From positions 20,736 through 84,735 of IMG/VR virus record IMGVR_UViG_3300020183_000042: a DNA stretch of 64,000 bases, one strand, 5' to 3'. Positions 34,989 through 43,177 of the stretch are shown piece after piece. Below the pieces are notes generated by a model. That model made no database searches. It saw nothing but the letters and a program-made list of their open reading frames with translations, and was not told where the DNA came from. Position numbers and translations under genes: made by a program. The DNA is from a virus. The number at the start of each line of letters is the position of its first letter. Position 1 is the stretch's first letter.

Positions 34989-35326
34989 CCCTTGAGTCTA
35001 AAATCCCAAATTTTCAAGTTGTATTCTTTGGCTAAATCAAACATCATCTGAGTTCCTTTTCCTCCAGTGAATAAAACGCAACCATCAGCATATTCTGCCA
35101 TTTGTTTGTTTCGTAAGTATCCTGCTTTTTTACCATAGGTTTTCCAATCAGCAGGAAAAATTTTAATTGGAATATTATTTTTTCTAGCCCATAATTCTCC
35201 ACAAGAGTCAACCCCTCTTGCTGCTCCACTAACTACTTGAGAAATGTTGCTTGATAGTTCATCTAACTTTAGTATATCTTCGTCGTTCAAATAGTAATCT
35301 CTCCCTCCAGCAATAATAGTTTTCAT
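34985..35326 (-). CDS. SLOG-like protein (YspA / DUF2493)
   Basis: 113 aa. MKTIIAGGRDYYLNDED, QVVSGAARGVDSCGELWA, IFPADWKTYGKKAGYLRNKQMAEYADGCVLFTGG: the GGRxxxD, SGGARGxD-like and RNxxM motifs of the DUF2493/YspA group of SLOG domains, which bind nucleotide-type ligands. Often next to nucleic-acid or signalling genes. Coupled to the TrmH-like gene by a 4-bp overlap. Confidence 0.85.
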   Translation of the reverse strand: MKTIIAGGRDYYLNDEDILKLDELSSNISQVVSGAARGVDSCGELWARKNNIPIKIFPADWKTYGKKAGYLRNKQMAEYADGCVLFTGGKGTQMMFDLAKEYNLKIWDFRLKG

Positions 35327-35865
35327 TTTGTAGACTCCATAAAATTTCTATACATAGCCATAACGATTCCACTAGTAGTTCCCACATTTAATGAACGAAC
35401 ACTACCATAATTGGGTATGGTAAGAATAACATTGGCACGATTCAGAATAAGGTTACTCAATCCTTTGTTTTCCTCTCCAAAAATAAACATTGGTTGACTA
35501 ATATGGGTATTAGGATTAAATTTATAATCAAAGAGATTAATTGTCTTATCAGCATACTCTGGAATATTGTTCTCTATTGCAATAAGAGTTCGTCCAGAAC
35601 ATTGAAGAAGAAAAAATTCTTCATTCTTATGATGGTAAATAGGAGTATAGTGATGCGTTCCAACACTACCCCTTTTATCCCACTTCTTTTTACCAACATA
35701 ATGAACACTACGAAATCCAAAAAAGTTTGCATTACGAATCATTGTGCTAAGATTAAAGTCTCCGCCGATATTTACCATAGCAACACTTGCGATAATGCTT
35801 TTACTATGACAATAGTTCGCAATATCTGGTACACTCAAATCTTTAAGATTGTCGATTACGTTCAT
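35323..35865 (-). CDS. TrmH/SpoU rRNA or tRNA 2'-O-methyltransferase
   Basis: 180 aa. Motif 1 NLSTMIRNANFFG, motif 2 PMFIFGEENKGLS, motif 3 ILTIPNYGSVRSLNVGTTSGIVMA: a complete SPOUT domain with the trefoil knot. Methylates a ribose in RNA using SAM; might modify a phage or host tRNA. Starts in the stop of the 60-aa gene upstream. Confidence 0.9.
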   Translation of the reverse strand: MNVIDNLKDLSVPDIANYCHSKSIIASVAMVNIGGDFNLSTMIRNANFFGFRSVHYVGKKKWDKRGSVGTHHYTPIYHHKNEEFFLLQCSGRTLIAIENNIPEYADKTINLFDYKFNPNTHISQPMFIFGEENKGLSNLILNRANVILTIPNYGSVRSLNVGTTSGIVMAMYRNFMESTK

Positions 35866-36025
35866 TTTCCAAATCTCTTAGTTGTTGTTCCAAAGTTTTA
35901 AGTTGATTATACAGAGAAACACAGTTGGTACAGAAATCTGAACTAATGTACTCTCTAGTATCAGCAATCTTGTTCTTTATTGCCCATATCTTTTCGTCTA
36001 GACTTAGGTTTGGATCGTTTAGCAT
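35843..36025 (-). CDS. Small coiled-coil protein
   Basis: 60 aa, MLNDPNLSLDEKIWAIKNKI...CTNCVSLYNQLKTLEQQLRD: helical, with one CxxC and a leucine-zipper-like C-terminus. Overlaps neighbours at both ends (65 bp upstream, 23 bp downstream). Function unknown. Confidence 0.6.
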   Translation of the reverse strand: MLNDPNLSLDEKIWAIKNKIADTREYISSDFCTNCVSLYNQLKTLEQQLRDLENERNRQS

Positions 36026-36383
36026 TTGGCTTTTTCTCTTTCTTAGTCTTTTTATCTTTGGCCCAAAACACCATGTCGTTCAAATCATTATCCCAGGCAC
36101 ATTCAATAAGGTCTTGACCAGCCAATTTTGCTAAACCAACATTATGAATCCAGACAGTAACATCTTCGTAAATGCTTTCATTAATAGTTTCATCAAGAAT
36201 TGGTCGATCCATATCATCATATCCAATGCACTTTTGCTTGACCAAATTGATAACTTGACCAACTGAAACATAATTATCAAGATCATTCGATGGAGCATCA
36301 GAGAGAGTTTTTGCTGCTGCATTTATTATTTCTTGAGCATATCCATCCAAATTACTAATCGCATAAACTTCTGGTTTTGACAT
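35961..36383 (-). CDS. Hypothetical protein, VFWxKDK-tail family
   Basis: 140 aa from MSKPEVYAISN, the ATG after GGAGAATACA. IHNVGLAKLAGQDLIECAWD...DMVFWAKDKKTKKEK resembles the end of the protein at 22232-22630, suggesting a shared winged-helix-like domain followed by a basic tail. Function unknown. Confidence 0.65.
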   Translation of the reverse strand: MSKPEVYAISNLDGYAQEIINAAAKTLSDAPSNDLDNYVSVGQVINLVKQKCIGYDDMDRPILDETINESIYEDVTVWIHNVGLAKLAGQDLIECAWDNDLNDMVFWAKDKKTKKEKKPNAKRSKPKSRRKDMGNKEQDC

Positions 36384-36395
36384 TGTATTCTCCAA

Positions 36396-36656
36396 TTATT
36401 GAATAAATTTAGATACACCACCGCCACTATGATTCTTGTCTCTAATTCGGTCAATAGTGTTTTGTAAAGTTAATCGTCCTCTAGGAAGCCACTTGGTATC
36501 ATTATACAGAGCAGTTACGATCTGAGGAATCCAATGTTGATAAGCATCAGAATATTCTTTGGGAAAATTCTCTTTCAACAGAGTTTGCATAGCCTGAATA
36601 TCTTTGCTAATATTCTCTCGTAAATCAAGCAGAATATTAATCTGTTCGGTATTCAT
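36396..36656 (-). CDS. Helical hypothetical protein
   Basis: 86 aa, MNTEQINILLDLRENISKDI..., mostly helical, C-terminal RIRDKNHSGGGVSKFI. No family recognised. Start overlaps the upstream stop by 1 bp. Confidence 0.6.
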   Translation of the reverse strand: MNTEQINILLDLRENISKDIQAMQTLLKENFPKEYSDAYQHWIPQIVTALYNDTKWLPRGRLTLQNTIDRIRDKNHSGGGVSKFIQ

Positions 36657-37078
36657 TATGCAAATTCTCGGTTGGACACAACCTCTTTCCTCTTGAGTTT
36701 AAGAATTTTGTGCTTAGTTTTATAGATACCAGTATCTTGATTTTGGTAATCTGGCCCCATATAAATGTGTGCAAACCCAGCGTTCTTATCAAGACCCCAT
36801 GCTTGAATACCTTTATCGTCAACTTTCTCAACCACAAACTTTCCTCTGTATCCCATAGGGATTAACTCTCCCTCATGAATATAATATGGGCCTCCACCAA
36901 CCTTAACTTTATCTCCCTTTTGAAGTTGACTCCAATGAAAGTTAGAGTCGGCTTTCATGGTGCGTTTTTCGGTATTAGTTACCTTGAAAGAAAAGATATG
37001 ATTACAATTCTTGCAAACATAGGCTCGCGGACCAGTAAGATTTCCGCAATCTGGACAAGTTTTTTTGCCTTTTGGCAT
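36656..37078 (-). CDS. Zinc-finger protein with beta domain
   Basis: 140 aa. TCPDCGNLTGPRAYVCKNCNHIF is a two-CxxC zinc ribbon (residues 7-28); the rest has SH3-like strands (GDKVKVGGGPYYIHEGELIP, YRGKFVVEKVDDKGIQAWGL). May bind nucleic acid. Driven by the promoter at 37108. Confidence 0.7.
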   Translation of the reverse strand: MPKGKKTCPDCGNLTGPRAYVCKNCNHIFSFKVTNTEKRTMKADSNFHWSQLQKGDKVKVGGGPYYIHEGELIPMGYRGKFVVEKVDDKGIQAWGLDKNAGFAHIYMGPDYQNQDTGIYKTKHKILKLKRKEVVSNREFA

Positions 37079-37107
37079 CGTGTTTCTCCGTTGTTAGTGA
37101 TAACCCA

Positions 37108-37135
37108 AGTATACCACAGTTATCGGAGTTGTCAA
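37108..37135 (-). promoter_or_regulatory. Promoter with CCGATA box
   Basis: TTGACA, 16 bp with CTCCGATA, TATACT; 30 bp before the zinc-finger gene start. It overlaps the 3' end of the next upstream gene. Confidence 0.8.
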
Positions 37136-37365
37136 GAAGGATTCTTTAGACCATCTACGATTGTGAGTTTACCCGGTTCATAGCGAGCAAAATAACTATT
37201 ATGAATTTTTCGTTTGATTAAATTGTCTTGATAGATTTCAGTATAAACATTAATACGATATCTATTATCCCATACATTAATAATCTTGGTCATTAGATGA
37301 TTCTTAGGTTTTTCAACTTGTTTAAAAAGTAAACTCTCAATTTCAAGATCCATTATTGTCTCCAA
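37132..37365 (-). CDS. Hypothetical protein
   Basis: 77 aa, METIMDLEIESLLFKQVEKP...NVWDNRYRINVYTEIYQDNL, beta-strand rich. No recognised motif; probably a small structural or regulatory protein. Overlaps its neighbour by 23 bp. Confidence 0.55.
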   Translation of the reverse strand: METIMDLEIESLLFKQVEKPKNHLMTKIINVWDNRYRINVYTEIYQDNLIKRKIHNSYFARYEPGKLTIVDGLKNPS

Positions 37366-37546
37366 CTAATGTATCAATATCCAAAACGATTCTATTATTA
37401 TGATGCTCTATCATTAGGTCTGCCACATAATATTGTCCTAAATTTCTATCATATATTGTAACTTCTTTTTGCCAATTGAAACTACCAAGATTTTTAATAT
37501 CGTTTGCTCGTTCATTTAGAAATTGAAAAAGATCAATCCATTTCAT
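37343..37546 (-). CDS. Hypothetical protein
   Basis: 67 aa, MKWIDLFQFLNERANDIKNL..., with the strand AIDL/MIEHHNNRIVLDIDTLV. No family recognised. Overlaps both neighbours. Confidence 0.55.
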   Translation of the reverse strand: MKWIDLFQFLNERANDIKNLGSFNWQKEVTIYDRNLGQYYVADLMIEHHNNRIVLDIDTLVGDNNGS

Positions 37547-37761
37547 CTTGCTCTCCTATTTGCTCGATCAAGTTTGCGAATAGTCTCAGCAGCATTAGCA
37601 GGAACCATCACAAGACTAGGGGCAGTTTTGTGTCCCCAATCCATAAAGCCAATCGCTCTAGTTTCTCTAGAACAAATAATGCAAACCAGGGTTCTCCCCG
37701 TGTCATTAAGAAACTCTAATCTCGATTCTGGAATCGCACTATCACAATAAATACAATTCAT
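37543..37761 (-). CDS. Small zinc-finger protein (DksA/TraR-like)
   Basis: 72 aa. CIYCDSAIPESRLEFLNDTG...CIICSRETRAIGF: two CxxC pairs spaced like the DksA/TraR C4 zinc finger. Basic helical tail. May modulate host RNA polymerase, as TraR-like proteins do; unproven. Own promoter upstream. Confidence 0.75.
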   Translation of the reverse strand: MNCIYCDSAIPESRLEFLNDTGRTLVCIICSRETRAIGFMDWGHKTAPSLVMVPANAAETIRKLDRANRRAR

Positions 37762-37781
37762 AGGTATCCTCCGTTGGATGG

Positions 37782-37809
37782 ATTATACCATAGTATCGTC
37801 CGTTGTCAA
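37782..37809 (-). promoter_or_regulatory. Promoter of zinc-finger gene
   Basis: TTGACA, 16 bp with GACGATA, TATAAT; 21 bp upstream of the ATG. Confidence 0.82.
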
Positions 37810-37829
37810 GCGAACCTTTAAGGAAAGCA

Positions 37830-38378
37830 TCACTGTAAACTATTATAGACAGATAAAAATTTATCTATAAATACTGTGTGCATAGATTGTTTATAACACT
37901 GTTCAGCAAATATACCATCAGCATATCTTATTGGTAATTTCCATTCCAAATTTTTGCAAATTTCATAAGATACTAAAAAATTATGACTATCAATATAATC
38001 AAGTTTAATTTGTTTTGATAATAACCTTACAGTACCGTCTTTCCATAATTGTTTAAACCATATGAAATCATATTTTTCTAAATCATAAATATTTTCCCAT
38101 AGTTTTGGATGAATAATTGTATCGTCATCATTAAAATAAACGTGTCCATATTCGACTTTTGACAATCCATAATTTCTTTGAGCATTACCATAAACACTAT
38201 TTTTATTTGTTGTGTAAAAAATATCAGTATTTTTTGATATTTTTGATATTTTTGTATGTATCTTACTTGTATCTACAATAATAATCCAACGATAGTTCTT
38301 GGATGGAATATTAATACTATCAGCAATTTTAGATAGATTATCTGGTCTAGAACAAGGAGTTATGATATTAAGAAACAT
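37830..38378 (-). CDS. Glycosyltransferase family 2-like
   Basis: 182 aa. MFLNIITPCSRPDNLSKIAD start, IIIVDTSK, NAQRNYGLSKVEYGHVYFNDDDTIIHPKL: the DDD is the metal-binding DxD-type site. A short GT-A domain as in small phage transferases. Could glucosylate DNA or modify a surface glycan; substrate unknown. Confidence 0.7.
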   Translation of the reverse strand: MFLNIITPCSRPDNLSKIADSINIPSKNYRWIIIVDTSKIHTKISKISKNTDIFYTTNKNSVYGNAQRNYGLSKVEYGHVYFNDDDTIIHPKLWENIYDLEKYDFIWFKQLWKDGTVRLLSKQIKLDYIDSHNFLVSYEICKNLEWKLPIRYADGIFAEQCYKQSMHTVFIDKFLSVYNSLQ

Positions 38379-38380
38379 AA

Positions 38381-38788
38381 TTATAATCTAGTAAAAGAAC
38401 CATCATCATTACTATGATAACAAGAATTTAAACCAACAGCATTTAATAGTTTATTACAATTTTCGCACGGTTTACTTCCGAGAATTAATCCTTTCCTGTT
38501 GATACGCAGTACCACAATATTCCAATTAGGATCAATGGTATTATAACTATCCAACAGATTACTAATAAGATGGCTTTCAGCATGAACAAACGGATACTCA
38601 ATATACTTAGCCAAATTAAATTGTTCACCAATTCTGTGTGCCTTGGCATTGGTTTTAATTGGGTTGTTTTGGGTGAAACAAATCATCTTATTGCCATCAA
38701 ATGCGGCAGCATAATGATAGCATCTAATCAGTTTGCTCGGTTTCCAACTTTTGTATGCTTTGCGAATTGTTTTGGTTATTATTTTCAT
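38381..38788 (-). CDS. Cytidine/deoxycytidylate deaminase-like
   Basis: 135 aa. FVHAESHLISNLL provides the HAE zinc and catalytic motif and KPCENCNKLLNAVG the PCxxC motif of CDA-fold deaminases. N-terminal basic segment. Would deaminate a cytosine derivative or act in RNA editing. No SD is visible and the start is uncertain because the upstream gene overlaps by 65 bp. Confidence 0.8.
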   Translation of the reverse strand: MKIITKTIRKAYKSWKPSKLIRCYHYAAAFDGNKMICFTQNNPIKTNAKAHRIGEQFNLAKYIEYPFVHAESHLISNLLDSYNTIDPNWNIVVLRINRKGLILGSKPCENCNKLLNAVGLNSCYHSNDDGSFTRL

Positions 38789-38936
38789 TTGATATTTTAC
38801 TTGCTAGAACAATACCACACCCAGAAGATTCTATTACTTCATAGTCTATTGATTTTAGTGGTATTTTTATAGGTTCTTTTGATCTTGGATTATCGGTAAG
38901 TGGTATTTTAGTTGGCTCAATTATTTTATTCCTCAT
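38724..38936 (-). CDS. Hypothetical protein
   Basis: 70 aa, MRNKIIEPTKIPLTDNPRSK..., Pro/Asn-rich, low complexity C-terminus (SNENNNQNNSQSIQK). Coupled to the 48-aa membrane-protein gene by ATGA. Function unknown; may be unstructured. Confidence 0.5.
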   Translation of the reverse strand: MRNKIIEPTKIPLTDNPRSKEPIKIPLKSIDYEVIESSGCGIVLASKISNENNNQNNSQSIQKLETEQTD

Positions 38937-39079
38937 TTATTTGCTAACATATATAATCCCACATTAGCAAAGGAGTAACCAATATAAGTGATAAGCATAC
39001 CAGTATTGCCCTTGTAGCCTTGCTCTAAAGCCACATAAAGATAAATTGCTCCAGTAAATGCTATTAACCAAGCACTCAT
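38933..39079 (-). CDS. Two-helix small membrane protein
   Basis: 48 aa, MSAWLIAFTGAIYLYVALEQ...MLITYIGYSFANVGLYMLAN: two hydrophobic helices in a hairpin. Coupled at both ends by ATGA overlaps (uvsE stop and the 70-aa gene). Function unknown. Confidence 0.65.
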   Translation of the reverse strand: MSAWLIAFTGAIYLYVALEQGYKGNTGMLITYIGYSFANVGLYMLANK

Positions 39080-39993
39080 ACAATTACTCCATTACATATT
39101 TTAGAGTGGTGTTCTATAGCATAGTCTTTCATTTTGAGTTCCATGTCAATATCAAATTCTAATCCGTATGTATTAAATGGATTTTCAGCAAAATCAGCAT
39201 GGGAACGAGGATTATTTCCGGGTTTACTTTCGCTGTAATGAAAAAGCGGTCTATATCCATGCCATGTATCATAACACATTCTTAGTGCTGTTTCTTCGTC
39301 CAGATTGTCTGGATTACATTTGTGATGAAGATAATCGAAAGTAATTGGTATATTGGTTGCTTTGTGAAAAATATTAACTAGTTCGTTCACATTCCAGCAG
39401 TTAATTTTGTCATCATTTTCAATAACCAGTCTGCTCCTACAATTAGGATCAAGACGATTAAAATTTTGAATAAAGCGACTAATGATTTCAGAGTGTGTTC
39501 CATTTTTGTTGTGAACATGAAGGTTCATTGGGTTGGTATAATTTGCTTCAAGGCCAATTCTGTCGAAGAAACTGCTGTAGAAATTGAGTTCTGTGATTGT
39601 TTTATCCACGGCTTTCTGGTTAGTGGAAGCGAGGACATTAAATTCACTAGGATGAGCAGAAACACGAACCCCAGTGCGGGAAATAGTTTGTGCAATATTA
39701 TCAAACTCATCTTGAATAGCATCATGATTAGGTAAATCTTCTAGGCTAACATTAGCCTCGTCAAAAGTAATTAGAGGAAAAATATCGCTACTAACTCGGT
39801 AAACATAATTATTTTCAGCACAAAATTCAATAGTCTTATCTGTTACCATAAGATTGTTTTGAATTCTGCTACCAAGAATTTCTAGTGCTTCTTCTCGCGG
39901 TAAACTAGAAAAACGCTTATAGGTCATAGTCTGATGACTAAAACCATCCTCTTTAAGTTTGAGACTAATACAGCAAAGGCCGAGTCTGTTCAT
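39076..39993 (-). CDS. uvsE: UV-damage endonuclease
   Basis: 305 aa from MNRLGLCCISLKL, chosen because the promoter -10 is 7 nt upstream. YRVSSDIFPLITFDEANVSL, GVRVSAHPSEFNVLASTNQK (His/Glu), NLHVHNKNGTHSEIISRF, RLVIENDDKINCWNV (Glu), PITFDYLHHKCNPDNL, PLFHYSESKPG and SHADFAENPFNTYGLEFDID: the metal ligands of the UvsE/UVDE TIM-barrel family. Incises 5' to UV photoproducts. Probably a leaderless mRNA. Confidence 0.92.
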   Translation of the reverse strand: MNRLGLCCISLKLKEDGFSHQTMTYKRFSSLPREEALEILGSRIQNNLMVTDKTIEFCAENNYVYRVSSDIFPLITFDEANVSLEDLPNHDAIQDEFDNIAQTISRTGVRVSAHPSEFNVLASTNQKAVDKTITELNFYSSFFDRIGLEANYTNPMNLHVHNKNGTHSEIISRFIQNFNRLDPNCRSRLVIENDDKINCWNVNELVNIFHKATNIPITFDYLHHKCNPDNLDEETALRMCYDTWHGYRPLFHYSESKPGNNPRSHADFAENPFNTYGLEFDIDMELKMKDYAIEHHSKICNGVIV

Positions 39994-40000
39994 GGGTGAA

Positions 40001-40028
40001 ATCATACCACAGTATCGGCAAAAGTCAA
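40001..40028 (-). promoter_or_regulatory. uvsE: Leaderless promoter of uvsE
   Basis: TTGACT, 16 bp with GCCGATA, TATGAT, ending 7 nt before the uvsE ATG at 39993, so the transcript probably begins at or within a base of the start codon. Confidence 0.78.
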
Positions 40029-40222
40029 GCAGCGTCTTGAGAAATTTCTTCCGCACTATGAATTTTTACCACATGAAATTCTATGCTTGGAGAGTATAAG
40101 ATATTGAATTTTTTAATAGCATCTTCTGATGATTCGGCGTCTAATACCTCATTAACTAACAGATGTTGTTTGTATGGATCGTATAATCTATATACTTGTG
40201 CTGTAATATTAAATTGTTTCAT
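40025..40222 (-). CDS. Hypothetical protein
   Basis: 65 aa, [20 protein letters not shown]..., beta/alpha pattern ([20 protein letters not shown]), resembles the single-domain phage proteins of DUF-type with a beta-alpha-beta core. Function unknown. Overlaps thyX by 14 bp. Confidence 0.6.
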   Translation of the reverse strand: MKQFNITAQVYRLYDPYKQHLLVNEVLDAESSEDAIKKFNILYSPSIEFHVVKIHSAEEISQDAA

Positions 40223-40859
40223 TGTGCCACCCTAATGCTTCTCCAATAATAGGAAATTGTTCAGTAAAAATACGTTTACATTCTTTGGCTATGATTTGAT
40301 GTTCTTTTTGAGTGCCGTTACTAGAACGCAAATCTATATAATGAATCCATGAGCGAATTGATCCACTCATATAAAGTCTAGTGGGAGTTGCTAGTGGTAA
40401 TATGAATCTGGCACACTCTTTTGCTATTCCATCCTCTATCATTCCATCATACAACGCTTTTGATTTAGCAAAATGCTCGCGGATTCTAGTATACCATTTT
40501 ACTTTGGTTTCAACTTGTATATCGTCTATACTGTTTTGTCTATTTTTAGTATCTTGACGACGAAGTTCAAACAATGGTATTTCTTCTGATAATAATGTTG
40601 TATCAGCATATCGCTGAGAAAATTCTTGATAAGTAAAACTTCTGTGTCGTAGAATTTGAGCAGCAAGTCCTCTTGTGGTATTGATTTCCACAGTCATAAA
40701 TGCCATCTCAAAAATACTCCAGTGTTGGTGATCTATGCAGTATTTTAACAACTTGGATATATTGTCATTATTCTGATTGTTAGGATTGCTTACTCTAGCA
40801 CAGTATGCTATGTGTTTTTCTGCATCTGGAGTAACGCTTACTAGTTTCACATTATCCAT
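40209..40859 (-). CDS. thyX: Flavin-dependent thymidylate synthase
   Basis: 216 aa from [37 protein letters not shown] is the ThyX signature RHRxxSxNExSxRY; [20 protein letters not shown] and [17 protein letters not shown] are the helices around the FAD and substrate site. Makes dTMP using methylenetetrahydrofolate and FADH2. A widespread phage gene. Confidence 0.93.
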   Translation of the reverse strand: MDNVKLVSVTPDAEKHIAYCARVSNPNNQNNDNISKLLKYCIDHQHWSIFEMAFMTVEINTTRGLAAQILRHRSFTYQEFSQRYADTTLLSEEIPLFELRRQDTKNRQNSIDDIQVETKVKWYTRIREHFAKSKALYDGMIEDGIAKECARFILPLATPTRLYMSGSIRSWIHYIDLRSSNGTQKEHQIIAKECKRIFTEQFPIIGEALGWHNETI

Positions 40860-41109
40860 AATTACTATCACTAATATGAGCGTCTGTTTTTTCTAGGTTG
40901 TTTTGATATTCTTTTTGGTATTCAACCCACTTATTATCTGTTATATGATTGAAAATCGCTCTAGCAAGTTTACTAACACTTGGAGCAACACCGCTAGTAT
41001 TAGGATCATTAGAATCCAATTTTGCCCAATAATACTGATTATCGTCCTTATCTTTAATAGTCTCATAGCCTTTATTCTTTGCCCAACTTTTAGTTTCTTT
41101 CCAAAGCAT
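40852..41109 (-). CDS. Hypothetical protein
   Basis: 85 aa, [20 protein letters not shown]..., lysine- and Trp-rich with a helix ([20 protein letters not shown]). No family recognised. Overlaps the 5' end of thyX region by 8 bp. Confidence 0.6.
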   Translation of the reverse strand: MLWKETKSWAKNKGYETIKDKDDNQYYWAKLDSNDPNTSGVAPSVSKLARAIFNHITDNKWVEYQKEYQNNLEKTDAHISDSNYG

Positions 41110-41110
41110 A

Positions 41111-41722
41111 TTATGTTCCGTGTTTGTATTTTTGATAGAGAGAGTTTATTTTTCTAAAAACTTCTGGAGGAGTATTTTCTACAATAAATTTATCTTCATT
41201 ATCTGTTATGTATGCTTGAAGTTCATCGTTTAATACATCGTTATTATAACCTTTGTCTAAGATAAACTGTCTTACCTTTTTCATTTTTTTCTTGTTGTTG
41301 TCTAATATAGAGTTAACTGTTCGTGCATATTGATCATTTGCGGAATACAAAGCATGACTTAATTCGTGTCTTAAAGTTGCTTGATCTTGAGCGCCAATGA
41401 TATAGAAATTATCGTGTCTGTATCTGAAAAATTCTAGTAGATTGGTTTCGTACTCTGTTAGTGGGTCAAATAAACCTTTTTTAAATGGGTCTAATACTTT
41501 GCTTGGAAAATTAAAACCAATCCAATCTTTGTGATAAGTATCTCCACCATAAGTTAGCGAATACCATTCTCGTAATTGTCCAACTGTGAAAATTTTATCT
41601 CTAAAATCTGGATTGATACTCTCATAATGCTCTTGAAAACGCATAAAAGATAGAGACAATTCTTGCTGAGAATCTGCCTTTATCCACACGCTATTATGCG
41701 GTTGTTTTTGAATAGTGAGCAT
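41111..41722 (-). CDS. Metallopeptidase-like protein
   Basis: 203 aa. QATLRHELSHALYSANDQYA carries an HExxH zinc motif, with a possible third ligand in NDELQAYITDNED (Glu). The rest is helical. Could be a peptidase or a non-catalytic relative (gluzincin-like). Function in phage biology unknown. Confidence 0.65.
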   Translation of the reverse strand: MLTIQKQPHNSVWIKADSQQELSLSFMRFQEHYESINPDFRDKIFTVGQLREWYSLTYGGDTYHKDWIGFNFPSKVLDPFKKGLFDPLTEYETNLLEFFRYRHDNFYIIGAQDQATLRHELSHALYSANDQYARTVNSILDNNKKKMKKVRQFILDKGYNNDVLNDELQAYITDNEDKFIVENTPPEVFRKINSLYQKYKHGT

Positions 41723-41919
41723 TATTTATTGTCTTTACCAAGCCATTGAGGAAAATTACTAATATCTAAAGATCCCAACAAAAGCATAGATGGTTTTTCT
41801 GCTAGATTACGAATAGCATAACACTTATTGTGATTAGAATCATAACCACAATCAATAACATCATACTCTGTTACACTATGCAACATTTGTATGAGAGTTT
41901 CAATATCATTCATAATCAA
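41722..41919 (-). CDS. Hypothetical protein
   Basis: 65 aa, MIMNDIETLIQMLHSVTEYD..., with YDSNHNKCYAIRNLAEKPSM and a final NFPQWLGK. No recognised family. Directly follows the peptidase-like gene. Confidence 0.55.
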   Translation of the reverse strand: MIMNDIETLIQMLHSVTEYDVIDCGYDSNHNKCYAIRNLAEKPSMLLLGSLDISNFPQWLGKDNK

Positions 41920-42143
41920 GATGGAATTTGTTTATTCTCTGTGTTAGATAGAACATATTTGTTTAGTGTTGCTAGTTTACTATCGGCACTATCTAACAAA
42001 TCAACATATTTCTTTAACTCTAACAACAAATCAGAATGTTCACCAATTCCAACGGGTGAATTTAGGTATACTGATAATGTAGCAACCGCTTCGCTAATTT
42101 GAGCATTGTAATGATCCACAAGGGCTTTTGTAAGAGGATTCAT
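41916..42143 (-). CDS. Helical hypothetical protein
   Basis: 75 aa, MNPLTKALVDHYNAQISEAV..., two amphipathic helices (DLLLELKKYVDLLDSADSKL). May be an oligomerising protein. Function unknown. Confidence 0.6.
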   Translation of the reverse strand: MNPLTKALVDHYNAQISEAVATLSVYLNSPVGIGEHSDLLLELKKYVDLLDSADSKLATLNKYVLSNTENKQIPS

Positions 42144-42152
42144 ATTTTCTTT

Positions 42153-42377
42153 CTAGGTTTTGGGTTCGTAATAATTGTTTTTGATTAGTTCCACAACATA
42201 TCGTGAAGTGTCTGGCACGTTGTTACCACCCATATAATAACTAGCCAGAAAATCGAACAAACGTAGTAATTTTTGTTTCTCAACATACTCAGCATGATAT
42301 GATTCGTATTCTAATCCAATATATTCTCCAACACTGTTAGAGAATTTGATGATATTATTGTATAATTGTTTGTTCAT
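42153..42377 (-). CDS. Hypothetical protein
   Basis: 74 aa, MNKQLYNNIIKFSNSVGEYI..., helix-rich. No recognised motif. Confidence 0.6.
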   Translation of the reverse strand: MNKQLYNNIIKFSNSVGEYIGLEYESYHAEYVEKQKLLRLFDFLASYYMGGNNVPDTSRYVVELIKNNYYEPKT

Positions 42378-42383
42378 AATAAC

Positions 42384-42692
42384 TCAATGAAGATCAGGGC
42401 AAGTGTTGTTGTTTTGTTTTTGTATCATATCCAGAGCATTATGATATCCATCAGCATAAGCGGATGTTGTATCTCCTTCGTTAGTTGCATATAAAACAAC
42501 TGTTTTATCATCTAAATTTACGAATAAATGCTCATTACCAATACCAAACTGTGCTATAGCAGCATTGTGTCCTAAAAATCTTTCGTATGTATATACGGAT
42601 ATAATTTCTTTTTCCATAATTATACTATCTGTTTGTTTTGCACAACCACAGATTACTGTTATTAGCATAATTAGAATCTTATATTTGGTCAT
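42384..42692 (-). CDS. Putative lipoprotein
   Basis: 102 aa. MTKYKILIMLITVICGCAKQ is a lipoprotein-type signal peptide with a probable lipobox Cys at residue 17. The mature part (TVVLYATNEGDTTSAYADGY) has no known fold. Would be attached to a membrane, perhaps involved in superinfection exclusion (inference). Confidence 0.65.
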   Translation of the reverse strand: MTKYKILIMLITVICGCAKQTDSIIMEKEIISVYTYERFLGHNAAIAQFGIGNEHLFVNLDDKTVVLYATNEGDTTSAYADGYHNALDMIQKQNNNTCPDLH

Positions 42693-42958
42693 AGTTGCTC
42701 CAGTTTTTCTCTAGATGCTCCAGCGTTAGTCTAGTTGTACCATCGTCGTAGAAACAGTCAAGGTCTGTCTGAGTAATTTTTTTATATTCTGTGGGCCAAG
42801 TGTGGTACAAAACATTCATAACCGATTGACCGTATCACATATCTTCATGTGAACCATATGTTTCATCAACAAGATCTAGGAATATCTGGTTTATCGTAGT
42901 CATCTTTCCCAACTCTGTGATCTATCGCTCTTGCTAAAATAAGCAAATACCTATTCAT
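42679..42958 (-). pseudogene. Broken small gene with frameshift and in-frame TGA
   Basis: MNRYLLILARAIDHRVGKDD (30 aa, stop) is followed in another frame by TTINQIFLDLVDETYGSHED, then an in-frame TGA where Trp would be expected, then YGQSVMNVLYHTWPTEYKK (last 46 aa starting MNVLYHTWP, coordinates 42679-42819, still open). The pieces fit one decayed gene. Both defects would need recoding to be functional. No UGA suppressor tRNA is seen. Confidence 0.55.
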
Positions 42959-43173
42959 AGAACGCTAACACTTGTTTTTGGTTTCTGATTATTTTTACAA
43001 TCTGCTAGTTCTCCCTTTAATTTAATAACATATCTCATCCAGGCATCTATTTCTTCTTGCATATTTAATAATTCGCACTGAACATCCATTAATAATTCTG
43101 GTTGAACGGAACCATATTCATTGACCCAACTATCAAATTTCGACCAAATGTTTTGTCGTCTTTGATTATCCAT
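42955..43173 (-). CDS. Coiled-coil hypothetical protein
   Basis: 72 aa, MDNQRRQNIWSKFDSWVNEY..., heptad pattern MQEEIDAWMRYVIKLKGELA. Function unknown. Its stop overlaps the start of the broken gene. Confidence 0.6.
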   Translation of the reverse strand: MDNQRRQNIWSKFDSWVNEYGSVQPELLMDVQCELLNMQEEIDAWMRYVIKLKGELADCKNNQKPKTSVSVL

Positions 43174-43177
43174 GAAT

